A stretch of DNA of 64,000 nt, from NCBI GenBank assembly GCA_000026125.1, contig CU207211.1:1984001-2048000 (forward strand), given 5' to 3'. This document shows, piece after piece, positions 47,825-55,487 of the stretch (position 1 is its first letter; every line of letters begins with the position of its first letter). The translations under genes and the position numbers were made by a program. This DNA comes from Herminiimonas arsenicoxydans. GTDB taxonomy: Bacteria > Pseudomonadota > Gammaproteobacteria > Burkholderiales > Burkholderiaceae_D. The notes beneath the pieces were generated by a model, which made no database searches, was not told where the DNA came from, and was given only the letters and a program-made list of their open reading frames with translations.

Positions 47825-48768
47825 CCCGCCCATTCGACCTGATGCGCCGCCTGCGTGCTGGCGTGGCGTCCGTTCTGCTGCTCAGCGCCACGGGCAGCTA
47901 CGCGCTCAACACCGCAACCATCGTCGGCTCGGTGGCATCGCCAGACTGCCTCGAATACCGCGTCGTCGGGATCTGCTACTGGCTCTACTGCACCTGGACG
48001 GGCTGTACGGTACGCACGTCCATCAAGGTCCGCCACTACATCCCCGATGCGATCGTCTCCAGCTACAGCAACACCGGCGAAAACCCCTGGATCGAAGTCC
48101 GGCCGATGAGCACGCCCAACCCATCCGCCCAAACCGGCGGGGACGGAACGACGAACGAGGACCACGAAAACAACCTCGCCAAGTTCAAGAACGCGGACGT
48201 CATCGGGCACCCGGGCGTCGAGGTGTTCAACCAGTTCGTGTCGTCCTCGGGCTACTTCTGCGAGGGTGCGGGCACGGCGTTCATGCCGTACTTGCTCGGC
48301 ACCCTGGACACGCTGGCCTGGCGCTACAACGTGCCCGAGATGGCCTACCCGGAGGCGCTAATTCCCGGCATGCGTGAGGTCGGTGCACGCACCACGATGA
48401 ACCTCTGGGGCAACGTGTATCCCCGCGGGGGTTTCCTGCACCAGACCGACGACCACAAGGCCAGTGCAGTGGTGGCCCAGCGCGCAGGCGATGTCGTCAC
48501 GCGCCGGGGACAGATCCACGTTTATCAGCCGCTGCTCGCCAACTCCCGCGATGGCTACTGGCCGGCTGGCGCGCTCATGGAGAGCGATGCCTCGACGGGC
48601 AAGTGGCAGGAACTCACGCCAGTCCTGTCCTCGTCCTGCTCGGTCTTCCCGCGCAGCGGCGCCCTGACACAGGCCCGGCAAGGCGATTACGCCTGGGCGC
48701 TGTGGCGGCCCTATGCGTGCTGCGAACGCCGGGGCCAGGTGTTTCTCGGCAGCGTCGATTTCCTCTGA
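47821..48768 (+). CDS. TIGR03756-family protein (TraU-like)
   Basis: This 315-aa precursor starts at GTG (VTRPFDLMRRLRAG) with a signal peptide. The body is rich in cysteines: CLEYRVVGICYWLYCTWTGC, then FCEGAGTAFMPYLLGTLDTLAWRYNVPEMAYPEALIPG, then a C-terminal CSVFPRSGALTQ...WRPYACCERRGQVFLG. This is the TIGR03756/TraU pattern; these proteins are periplasmic and may need the encoded DsbA-like protein. The start overlaps the upstream stop by 4 bases. The spacer to the next gene is 9 bases. Confidence 0.86.
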   Translation: MTRPFDLMRRLRAGVASVLLLSATGSYALNTATIVGSVASPDCLEYRVVGICYWLYCTWTGCTVRTSIKVRHYIPDAIVSSYSNTGENPWIEVRPMSTPNPSAQTGGDGTTNEDHENNLAKFKNADVIGHPGVEVFNQFVSSSGYFCEGAGTAFMPYLLGTLDTLAWRYNVPEMAYPEALIPGMREVGARTTMNLWGNVYPRGGFLHQTDDHKASAVVAQRAGDVVTRRGQIHVYQPLLANSRDGYWPAGALMESDASTGKWQELTPVLSSSCSVFPRSGALTQARQGDYAWALWRPYACCERRGQVFLGSVDFL

Positions 48769-48777
48769 GGTGGTGCC

Positions 48778-50175
48778 ATGAAGTTCCGTCCTGCATTCAA
48801 TCCGTTCTCCCGCCGGGTACGTCGCACGAGGATCGTCATGGCGGTGGCCGGTGCGCTCGCGCTGACGAGCGGTGTGGCCTGGAGCCAACTGGGCTACCAG
48901 ACCGGCGGCAGTGTCATCGGCGATGACGTCATGTACTCGATCGGCGGCGGAAACGCCGTGTCGATGGGACGTGCGGCTGGCATGCGCTCTCTCGGGGTCG
49001 GCGTGGGCTGGAACAGCAACTTGATCTGCGGTGACATGAGCATCCAGACCACGTTGAAGAATCAGCTCAACGGCGTCACCAACGGCTTCCAGCAAATCAT
49101 GTCATCGGTGATCCAAAGCGCCACCAGCGCGGTGGCGTCGTTGCCGGCACTGATCATTCAGCGGGCCGATCCCGGCCTCTACAACCTGCTCACCAATGGC
49201 GTGTTGCAGGCACGGCTCGATTTCGACCGCTCCAAGCTGACGTGCCGTGCCATGGCGGAGAGGATGGCCGAGACGGCGGGCGGGCAGCTCGGCTGGAGCC
49301 AGATGGCAGAAGGCTTGGCGCTGCGCGATGCGGTGTCGAGCACGGATGCGGTCTCGGCCGTCGAGCAGGCCGAGACGCGCCGCGGCAATGACGGTGTGCC
49401 GTGGGTCGGGGGCAGCAACGCGGGAGGCTCCGGCCAGCCCGCGATCAAGGTCGTCGGCGATGTCACCCGCGCCGGCTACAACCTGGTCAACGGCCGCGGC
49501 GTGACCGATACATCGTCCATCGCACCGACCAGTTGCAGCAGTCTCTCGTGCCAGACCTGGACCTCGCCGCAGGCCGCCGTCGAGTGGGCCACGCGCGTAC
49601 TCGGCGAGAAGGAACAGCGCACTTGCGATGCCTGCACCAAGACCGAGACGACGCCCGGCGTAGGGCTGACGCCGTTGATCCAAGAAGAATACGACGCCAA
49701 GCTGCAGGCGCTCCAGGATCTGGTGTCCAAGGCGAAGAACACGACGCCCGAGAACCTGCGCGAGGCTGGCAGTGCATCGCTGCCCATCACCCGCGGCGTG
49801 ATCGAGGCGCTGCGTGACGAGCCGGACCAGCACCTGCTGTCGCAGCGCCTGGCGTCCGAGGTCGCGCTGTCCTCCGTGCTGGAGAAGGCGCTGTTGCTAC
49901 AGCGCACGCTGCTCACGGGCAAGAAAGAGCCCAACGTCGCGGCCAACGAGCTTGCGGTGGAGGCCGTGAACAAGGAGAGCGATACGCTCGACCGCGAGAT
50001 CCAGAACCTCAAAACGGAACTGGAACTGCGCCGCGAGCTGGCCAACAACTCGCCGATGGCCATCATTCAGCGCCATAGCACGCGCGCTTCGGGTTCGCGC
50101 GGCATCTACGAGGGCGATCCGGTGCCCGACCGTCTCGACCAACTCCAGAAGGGCAATCCGGGAGGTCGGCCATGA
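48778..50175 (+). CDS. TIGR03755-family protein (TraH-like)
   Basis: This 465-aa precursor has a signal peptide (IVMAVAGALALTSGVAWS). A conserved block IQTTLKNQLNGVTNGFQQIMSSVIQSATSAVASLPALIIQRADPGLYNLLTNG is followed by CSSLSCQTWTSPQAA and CDACTKTETTPG cysteine clusters and a coiled-coil C-terminus (about 385-440). It is a periplasmic partner of the TraU-like protein in assembling the channel. It overlaps the next gene by 4 bases (ATGA). Confidence 0.85.
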   Translation: MKFRPAFNPFSRRVRRTRIVMAVAGALALTSGVAWSQLGYQTGGSVIGDDVMYSIGGGNAVSMGRAAGMRSLGVGVGWNSNLICGDMSIQTTLKNQLNGVTNGFQQIMSSVIQSATSAVASLPALIIQRADPGLYNLLTNGVLQARLDFDRSKLTCRAMAERMAETAGGQLGWSQMAEGLALRDAVSSTDAVSAVEQAETRRGNDGVPWVGGSNAGGSGQPAIKVVGDVTRAGYNLVNGRGVTDTSSIAPTSCSSLSCQTWTSPQAAVEWATRVLGEKEQRTCDACTKTETTPGVGLTPLIQEEYDAKLQALQDLVSKAKNTTPENLREAGSASLPITRGVIEALRDEPDQHLLSQRLASEVALSSVLEKALLLQRTLLTGKKEPNVAANELAVEAVNKESDTLDREIQNLKTELELRRELANNSPMAIIQRHSTRASGSRGIYEGDPVPDRLDQLQKGNPGGRP

Positions 50176-50531
50176 GCGAGGCTCGCATGACTTGGCGTCC
50201 ACTACGCTGGCTGTTCAGCCGGCACGCGGCGAAAACCCTGCTATGGCTTGTGCTGGTCGTGGCCGCCGCCGTAGGGGCCAACGTCGCGGGCATCTACCTG
50301 GTCGGCAGTGTCGCGGCCTGGGAGCGGTGGCTGGCGGCGTCCGCAGGGTATTTCTTCATCTGGCGACTGTGCCTGTACGGCGGTACGGCCTATGGATGGG
50401 TCTGGATGCGCCGTCGGCTGCTGGCCCGCGAAGACAGCACGCAGGCGCGACGTCGGCTGATCCGCGCAGAGGTCGCCGGCGTCCTTGCCATTGTGGCGCT
50501 CGAAGCCAGCCTGTTGATGCAGGCCGCTTGA
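50172..50531 (+). CDS. Small membrane protein of the transfer operon
   Basis: This 119-aa protein has three hydrophobic helices: TLLWLVLVVAAAVGANVAGIYLV, WLAASAGYFFIWRLCLYGG and ALEASLLMQ near the end, with a basic loop (MRRRLLAREDSTQARRRLIR). It is conserved between the TIGR03755 and TraG-like genes. The exact role is unknown; it is probably an inner-membrane factor. Coupled to the upstream gene by ATGA, with 15 bases before the next. Confidence 0.7.
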   Translation: MSEARMTWRPLRWLFSRHAAKTLLWLVLVVAAAVGANVAGIYLVGSVAAWERWLAASAGYFFIWRLCLYGGTAYGWVWMRRRLLAREDSTQARRRLIRAEVAGVLAIVALEASLLMQAA

Positions 50532-50546
50532 GGGGAGATCGAGGCA

Positions 50547-52064
50547 ATGACGCTTTTCACGACCGACTACCTGGAGTACTACCTCACCCTCGTGTCCTGG
50601 ATCGTCAACAACGGCATCTGGGCCGTGCTGGTGTCCAGCGGGGTGTTTGCGCTGCCCTTTGTGGCGATCGTCATCCAGGAATGGCTCAAGGCCAGAGCGG
50701 AGGGCGCCGACGAAGGCAACAAGGGCGTGCTCTCGGCGGCGCGCATCGAGAACCGAGTATTTGTGGCCATCGTGGTCGTGATGTTCGCCGGCATTCCGTT
50801 CATCGACGTCGACCTCAGCACTATCCAGTACGACAGCTCGCGCTCGGCGCAGTGCCAGGTCAGCGTGCCGCAGCCCGCGCAAACTGGCTGGTCGCAGTCC
50901 TTCAGCACCATCAGCAACCAGTCGGCGAAGGTTCCGGTCTGGTGGGCTTTCATGCACGCGCTTTCGCGCGCCGTCACGAGCGCCTCGGTGGCTGCGATCC
51001 CGTGCGGCACGGATCTGCGGCAGATGCGGATGGAGATCGATGCCACACGCATCGACGACCCGGTGCTGGCCCAAGAAGTGGCGGATTTCACGCACGATTG
51101 CTATGGACCGGCTCGCGCCAAATTGTTCATGGCGCGGCCGGAGCTGGACGAAACGCAGATGAACGATGTGACCTGGATCGGTTCGAGGTTTTTCACGGAC
51201 ACGGGCGGTTACTACGACAGCTACCGCTCTAGCACGGCGCGCGAGGCATGGCCCTATGACGACACCCGCGACGCTGGGCTTGCGCAGGTTGCCAATGGTG
51301 GCGGCTACCCGACCTGCAGGCAGTGGTGGTCCGACGGCAGTAACGGACTGCGCGCGCGGCTGCTGGGGCAAGTGGACCCAAGCCTGCTGAATCGCCTGGC
51401 GGGCTGGGCTGGATTCCTGAGCCGGGCCGAGGTGGACGACTCCGTGATCCGCGCCATCGCGTCACCGCGGCAGCAGAAATTGAACCAAGGCAGCGTCTAT
51501 ACGGACTACGGCGGTCAGATCGACAAGACATTGCCCAATGTCGTCAACCGTGCCACCAGCGATGTTGGCTTGGCGGTTGGGGCTCTCGCCGCCTTCCCGG
51601 CAATGGACGTAGTGCGCCAAGCACTGCCCATGGTGCTCGCGCTGCTCAAGATGGCGCTCGTGATCTGCATTCCGCTAGTGCTGGTCGTGGGCACCTATGA
51701 CCTGAAGATGGTCGTCACCGTCAGCACCGTCCAGTTCGCGCTGTTCTTCACGGACTTCTGGTTTCAGCTCGCACGCTGGATCGACAGCACCATCCTCGAT
51801 GCGCTCTACGGGTGGGGCTTTGGCTGGAACCGGCCGCATACCAACTTCGACCCGCTGGTGGGGCTGAACAATGCCTTCGGCGACATGCTTTTGATGTTCG
51901 TCACCGGCACGATGTTCTTGGTCCTGCCGACTTTCTGGGTGGCAGCGCTTGGGTGGGTCGGAGTAAAAGCCGGGGTAATCGCTCAGAACCTGGCTGTCGG
52001 TTCCAAGGAAGCACGCGACAGCGCGGGATCAGGCGTAAACAAGGTTACCGGCAAGGTGCTTTGA
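50547..52064 (+). CDS. TraG N-terminal-like conjugal transfer membrane protein
   Basis: This 505-aa protein has an N-terminal membrane anchor (IVNNGIWAVLVSSGVFALPFVAIVIQ) and a periplasmic middle. A hydrophobic C-terminal third follows (AFPAMDVVRQALPMVLALLKMALVICIPLVLVVGTYDLKMVVTVSTVQFALFFTDFWFQLARWIDSTILDALYG). This matches the TraG N-terminal region of F-type and ICE systems, which is involved in mating-pair stabilisation. It is the last plus-strand gene of this block. It converges on the minus-strand DUF3742 gene with 13 bases between the ends. Confidence 0.86.
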   Translation: MTLFTTDYLEYYLTLVSWIVNNGIWAVLVSSGVFALPFVAIVIQEWLKARAEGADEGNKGVLSAARIENRVFVAIVVVMFAGIPFIDVDLSTIQYDSSRSAQCQVSVPQPAQTGWSQSFSTISNQSAKVPVWWAFMHALSRAVTSASVAAIPCGTDLRQMRMEIDATRIDDPVLAQEVADFTHDCYGPARAKLFMARPELDETQMNDVTWIGSRFFTDTGGYYDSYRSSTAREAWPYDDTRDAGLAQVANGGGYPTCRQWWSDGSNGLRARLLGQVDPSLLNRLAGWAGFLSRAEVDDSVIRAIASPRQQKLNQGSVYTDYGGQIDKTLPNVVNRATSDVGLAVGALAAFPAMDVVRQALPMVLALLKMALVICIPLVLVVGTYDLKMVVTVSTVQFALFFTDFWFQLARWIDSTILDALYGWGFGWNRPHTNFDPLVGLNNAFGDMLLMFVTGTMFLVLPTFWVAALGWVGVKAGVIAQNLAVGSKEARDSAGSGVNKVTGKVL

Positions 52065-52077
52065 TCGGTCGCCCATT

Positions 52078-52455
52078 TCAGTCGTTGAACGGATCGTTCG
52101 GGTCGTGCGGGTCGATCCGCTGACCGCTGGACGAATACAGGCCAAAGCCTGCCTCGCCGTTTCGCAGTTCGTCCGGTTGCGTCCAGCGATCATCATTGAC
52201 CGTCGAATTGCTGGCCGTCCATGCTGCGGCAACCCCAACCAGAAGCACCAACGCCAGCCAGAACGCGGCGTAGAACAGCAATCCCAGCGCGACCAGCTTC
52301 ACTACCCATACGAGCACGGTGGCCCCGGCAAGCGGCATCCCCTTGGAGGCGAGCCAACACGACAACCTTCGCTCGCCGCGCGCATAGGCGCGCCATCCAC
52401 GGCCAACGCTGCGGCCGAGGCGTTCTGCGGTGCTGATGCGGGTTGTCGTGTTCAT
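52078..52455 (-). CDS. DUF3742-family ICE membrane protein
   Basis: This 125-aa protein has an N-terminal basic patch (LGRSVGRGWRAYARGERRLSCWLASKGMPL). Two hydrophobic helices follow (GATVLVWVVKLVALGLLFYAAFWLALVLLVGVAAA), then an acidic tail (YSSSGQRIDPHDPNDPFND). This is the DUF3742 pattern conserved near traG/traI in these ICEs; the function is unknown. It is transcribed opposite to the transfer genes. The ribosome site AGGAGACGACC lies upstream of the ATG. Confidence 0.8.
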   Translation of the reverse strand: MNTTTRISTAERLGRSVGRGWRAYARGERRLSCWLASKGMPLAGATVLVWVVKLVALGLLFYAAFWLALVLLVGVAAAWTASNSTVNDDRWTQPDELRNGEAGFGLYSSSGQRIDPHDPNDPFND

Positions 52456-52482
52456 GGTCGTCTCCTGCTACATGAGGAATGC

Positions 52483-52941
52483 CTATTCCAGTTTGCTCCA
52501 ATCCTGCTTGCTTGCCTGCACCAATACGTTCCAATCGTCTGGTGGATTTCCACGTCCGAGCATTTTCTCGAACACGGCATAGGGATCTGACTTGCTCCCC
52601 GAAGACCGCAAGGTCTGCTCATCATTGACCCAGGCGTACACGATGACCTTGGCCTTCGAGTCGTACCGGAAGAACAACCGGAACCGCCTTCCGATCTTGG
52701 CCCTTCGCCAGTGCCGGTGGGCCAGCCCCAGGGTGTTGCCCTGGCGGTACTCGTCGCGTGCCGGATCACCGGGCACCACATCTAATATCAACTGGTTCAA
52801 GGCCCGGAAGAGCTTGACGTTGGCGTTGGACTCGAAGCCCTCCGGGTCGTTCTCCTGCGCGCGCCGTGCGGCTGCGTGCAGCTTCTGCAACTGCTCGATC
52901 ACACAGTCGTGGAACAGCAATGCCCAGCCATGCCGTTGCAT
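52483..52941 (-). CDS. yhaV: YhaV-family type II toxin (mRNA interferase)
   Basis: This 152-aa protein has the length of E. coli YhaV (about 154 aa). It contains FHDCVIEQLQKLHAAARRAQENDPEGFESNANVKLFRALNQLILDVVPGDPARDEYRQGNTLG, then HRHWRRAKIGRRFRLFFRYDS and YAWVNDEQTLRSSGSKSDPYAVFEKML, the RelE-superfamily core with basic catalytic residues. It cleaves mRNA and is held inactive by PrlF. The TGATG overlap with the antitoxin gene couples the two. Next to traI it probably stabilises the element. Confidence 0.9.
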   Translation of the reverse strand: MQRHGWALLFHDCVIEQLQKLHAAARRAQENDPEGFESNANVKLFRALNQLILDVVPGDPARDEYRQGNTLGLAHRHWRRAKIGRRFRLFFRYDSKAKVIVYAWVNDEQTLRSSGSKSDPYAVFEKMLGRGNPPDDWNVLVQASKQDWSKLE

Positions 52942-53258
52942 CAGAGTTCCACTTCGCCGTCGATTTCCTCGTCCAGCTTCACGCCGTGACCCGCTTGCTC
53001 CAGCATGGCGCGAGTTAGATCCTCGGGCAGACCATGGACGTTCCGGCCCGCCTCGATGTCGCGGGCCAGCAGACTCAGGAACGCACCGATGGCGGGGTCC
53101 TCGTGCTCGGCGTCGGCACGGGTCACGACGACTTCTCCGTCACGCAGGTCGAACGCAACCTTGCCGCCGGCATCGACACCGAGCGCCTGCCGGATGGGCT
53201 TGGGCAGCGTGATCTGGCCTTTGGAGGTCAGCGTGGCAACTTCATGAATGGCAGGCAT
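52941..53258 (-). CDS. prlF: PrlF-family antitoxin
   Basis: This 105-aa protein begins MPAIHEVATLTSKGQITLPKPIRQALGVDAGGKVAFDLRDGEVVVTRA, the swapped-hairpin AbrB/SpoVT DNA-binding fold of PrlF. A C-terminal toxin-binding part follows (DEEIDGEVEL end). The chosen ATG (53258) follows AGGAGAACGGCC; the upstream in-frame ATG at 53327 lies beyond the operator. PrlF represses its own operon and binds YhaV. The 24-bp palindrome at 53286-53309 lies 27 bases upstream of the start and is the likely operator. Confidence 0.9.
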   Translation of the reverse strand: MPAIHEVATLTSKGQITLPKPIRQALGVDAGGKVAFDLRDGEVVVTRADAEHEDPAIGAFLSLLARDIEAGRNVHGLPEDLTRAMLEQAGHGVKLDEEIDGEVEL

Positions 53259-53285
53259 GGCCGTTCTCCTAATAGCGATGCCCTG

Positions 53286-53309
53286 ATGGTAAGGAATATT
53301 CCTTACCAT
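53286..53309. promoter_or_regulatory. 24-bp perfect palindrome, likely prlF-yhaV operator
   Basis: ATGGTAAGGAAT is followed immediately by its exact reverse complement. It lies just upstream of prlF on the minus strand, where an AbrB-like dimer would bind. AT content is high against the background. Confidence 0.85.
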
Positions 53310-53449
53310 GTCAATATGGGGTCTCATGGCGTCCTCCCGAGTCCAAGAATCGGCCCATCGTAGGGCGGGAACACCAAGCCTTCACGCATCAATCCGGCCC
53401 GCCGAACCTCGCATTGGCCGTGGACGGTCAATGCCCCACGCCCTATACC

Positions 53450-53545
53450 CAAATGGTTAAAGGCTAAAGGGCCGAAAGGGCAAGGGAATGGGGTGCAAGG
53501 GGAAAGGCCCTACCTCGAAAAGGCGAAAAGGCCCCCCGCTCGGCC
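53450..53545 (+). other. Purine-rich repeated tract upstream of traI (possible oriT)
   Basis: Several G/A-rich units with AAAGG cores occur here: GGTTAAAGGC, TAAAGGGCC, GAAAGGGC, GGGAAAGGCC, AAAAGGCG and AAAAGGCC. The tract lies directly before the traI start. Relaxase genes are often near oriT, but no inverted repeat or nick-site match is recognisable, so this is only a candidate. Confidence 0.3.
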
Positions 53546-53563
53546 CACCACCAGGACACCCGC

Positions 53564-55408
53564 ATGCTCTTTCTGTTCCAGCGGAAACGACCTCCGGTCG
53601 CTGCCGCTCCGTCGCCAGCGCCCGCCCTCGATCTCCCGAAAGGGCTGCTGCGGCCCGAGTCGGCCGCATCGCTGCTGGCCACGCCGCGCCGGCAGAAGCT
53701 GCTGGAATACATCTGGCAGCGCACCTCCCTCTCGCGCAAGCAGTTCGTCACCCTGTACCGCACGCCGCTGGAACGATATGCCGAGCTGGTCCAGCAATTT
53801 CCCGCTTCCGAAAGCCACCATCACGCTTACCCGGGCGGCATGCTCGACCACGGCCTGGAAATCGTCGCCTACAGCCTGAAGCTGCGCCAGTCCCATCTGC
53901 TGCCCATCGGTGCCAGCCCCGAGGACCAGGCGGCGCAGTCCGAGGCCTGGACCGCCGCCGTCGCCTACGCGGCACTACTGCACGACATCGGCAAGATCGC
54001 TGTCGATCTGCACGTCGAACTCGCCGACGGCAACACCTGGCATCCCTGGCACGGGCCGCTGCTCCAGCCGTACCGCTTCCGCTATCGTGAGGATCGTGAA
54101 TACCGCTTGCATAGTGCTGCAACAGGTCTGCTCTACCGCCAACTGCTCGATCGGCACGTCTTGGACTGGCTCAGTGGCTACCCGGCGCTATGGGCCCCGC
54201 TGCTCTACGTCTTGGCCGGACAGTACGAGCATGCCGGGGTCCTGGGCGAGCTTGTCGTGCAGGCTGATCGCGCTTCTGTGGCTCAGGAGCTGGGTGGTGA
54301 TCCGGCCCGCGTCATGGCAGCACCCAAGCACGCACTGCAACGCAAGCTGCTCGACGGGCTGCGTTATCTGCTCAAGGAAGAGTTGAAGCTGAACCAGCCG
54401 GAAGCCTCCGATGGCTGGCTCACCGAGGATGGTTTGTGGCTGGTGAGCAAGACGGTTTCGGACAAACTGCGCGCACACCTCCTGTCTCAGGGGATCGATG
54501 GCATTCCTGCGAACAACACCGCCGTGTTCAACGTGCTGCAAGACCACGGCATGCTCCAGCCCACCTCGGACGGCAAAGCGGTCTGGCGCGCGACCGTGAC
54601 CAGCACGACCGGCTGGTCCCATTCGTTCACCCTGTTGCGTCTCGCTCCCGCGCTGATCTGGGAGTCTGGCGAGCGACCAGCACCTTTCGCGGGCACGGTA
54701 GAGATCGACGCGACGCCCGCGGAAAACGACGCCTGCATGTCGGCTCCCGCGCCTACCGTCTCGGTGAACCCAGCGCAGGGAGGTCAAGAGCCTCCGATTT
54801 GGGAGGGCGACAGCACCACCATCGTTTCACCGCCCGCAGCCCAGCCCGTGCCCGACGTCATGGAGGATTTGCTCGCGATGGTGGGCTTGGGTGAGTCGGC
54901 CGGCGTTGGCCAGGATGCCGAGGAGTTCCTCCACACCCCCGCGCCAGCAACAGCCGCGACGTCCATTCCATCGCCTGCACCTGCACCCGCGCCTACGCCT
55001 GGGTCATCGGCAACGAAGCCATCCGGGGAACAGTTCATGGTTTGGCTGAAGCAGGGAATCGCCTCACGACGGCTCATCATCAACGACGCGAAGGCACTCG
55101 TGCATACGGTGAATGAGACGGCCTACCTGGTCAGCCCGGGTGTGTTCCAACGCTATGCGCAGGAGCATCCCGAAGTGGCCGCACTCGCCAAGCAGGAGAA
55201 TCAACAGGATTGGCAGTGGGTGCAGAAGCGCTTCGAGAAGCTGCAGCTACATCGAAAGCAGCCCAATGGCCTGAACATTTGGACCTGTGAAGTCACGGGC
55301 CCGAGGAAGTCCCGCCGACTGCATGGCTACCTCCTCGAAAATAGGTCCTTGGTATTCGCCGAAATACCGCCCAACAATCCCTATCTTGCTCTGACTCAGG
55401 AAGGGTGA
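53564..55408 (+). CDS. traI: MobH-class relaxase TraI (TIGR03760-like)
   Basis: This 614-aa relaxase of PFGI-1-class ICEs has a TraI_2 domain with the three-histidine motif SESHHHAYPGGMLDHGLE (H85-H87, H96) and an HD-type metal site LLHDIGKI (H140, D141). A winged-helix middle part follows, then a low-complexity linker (about 380-485). The C-terminal domain has FMVWLKQGIASRRLIINDAKALVHTVNETAYLVSPGVFQRYAQ. It nicks oriT and pilots the strand to TraD. No strong ribosome site precedes the ATG, but the DNA just upstream is purine-rich. Confidence 0.93.
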   Translation: MLFLFQRKRPPVAAAPSPAPALDLPKGLLRPESAASLLATPRRQKLLEYIWQRTSLSRKQFVTLYRTPLERYAELVQQFPASESHHHAYPGGMLDHGLEIVAYSLKLRQSHLLPIGASPEDQAAQSEAWTAAVAYAALLHDIGKIAVDLHVELADGNTWHPWHGPLLQPYRFRYREDREYRLHSAATGLLYRQLLDRHVLDWLSGYPALWAPLLYVLAGQYEHAGVLGELVVQADRASVAQELGGDPARVMAAPKHALQRKLLDGLRYLLKEELKLNQPEASDGWLTEDGLWLVSKTVSDKLRAHLLSQGIDGIPANNTAVFNVLQDHGMLQPTSDGKAVWRATVTSTTGWSHSFTLLRLAPALIWESGERPAPFAGTVEIDATPAENDACMSAPAPTVSVNPAQGGQEPPIWEGDSTTIVSPPAAQPVPDVMEDLLAMVGLGESAGVGQDAEEFLHTPAPATAATSIPSPAPAPAPTPGSSATKPSGEQFMVWLKQGIASRRLIINDAKALVHTVNETAYLVSPGVFQRYAQEHPEVAALAKQENQQDWQWVQKRFEKLQLHRKQPNGLNIWTCEVTGPRKSRRLHGYLLENRSLVFAEIPPNNPYLALTQEG

Positions 55409-55487
55409 CGCGACTCGGGCAGCGACCGTCACCACCGTGTGGCGACGATCAATGCCCCGCGAAGCTGGCAACATTTGGCGAACTAAG

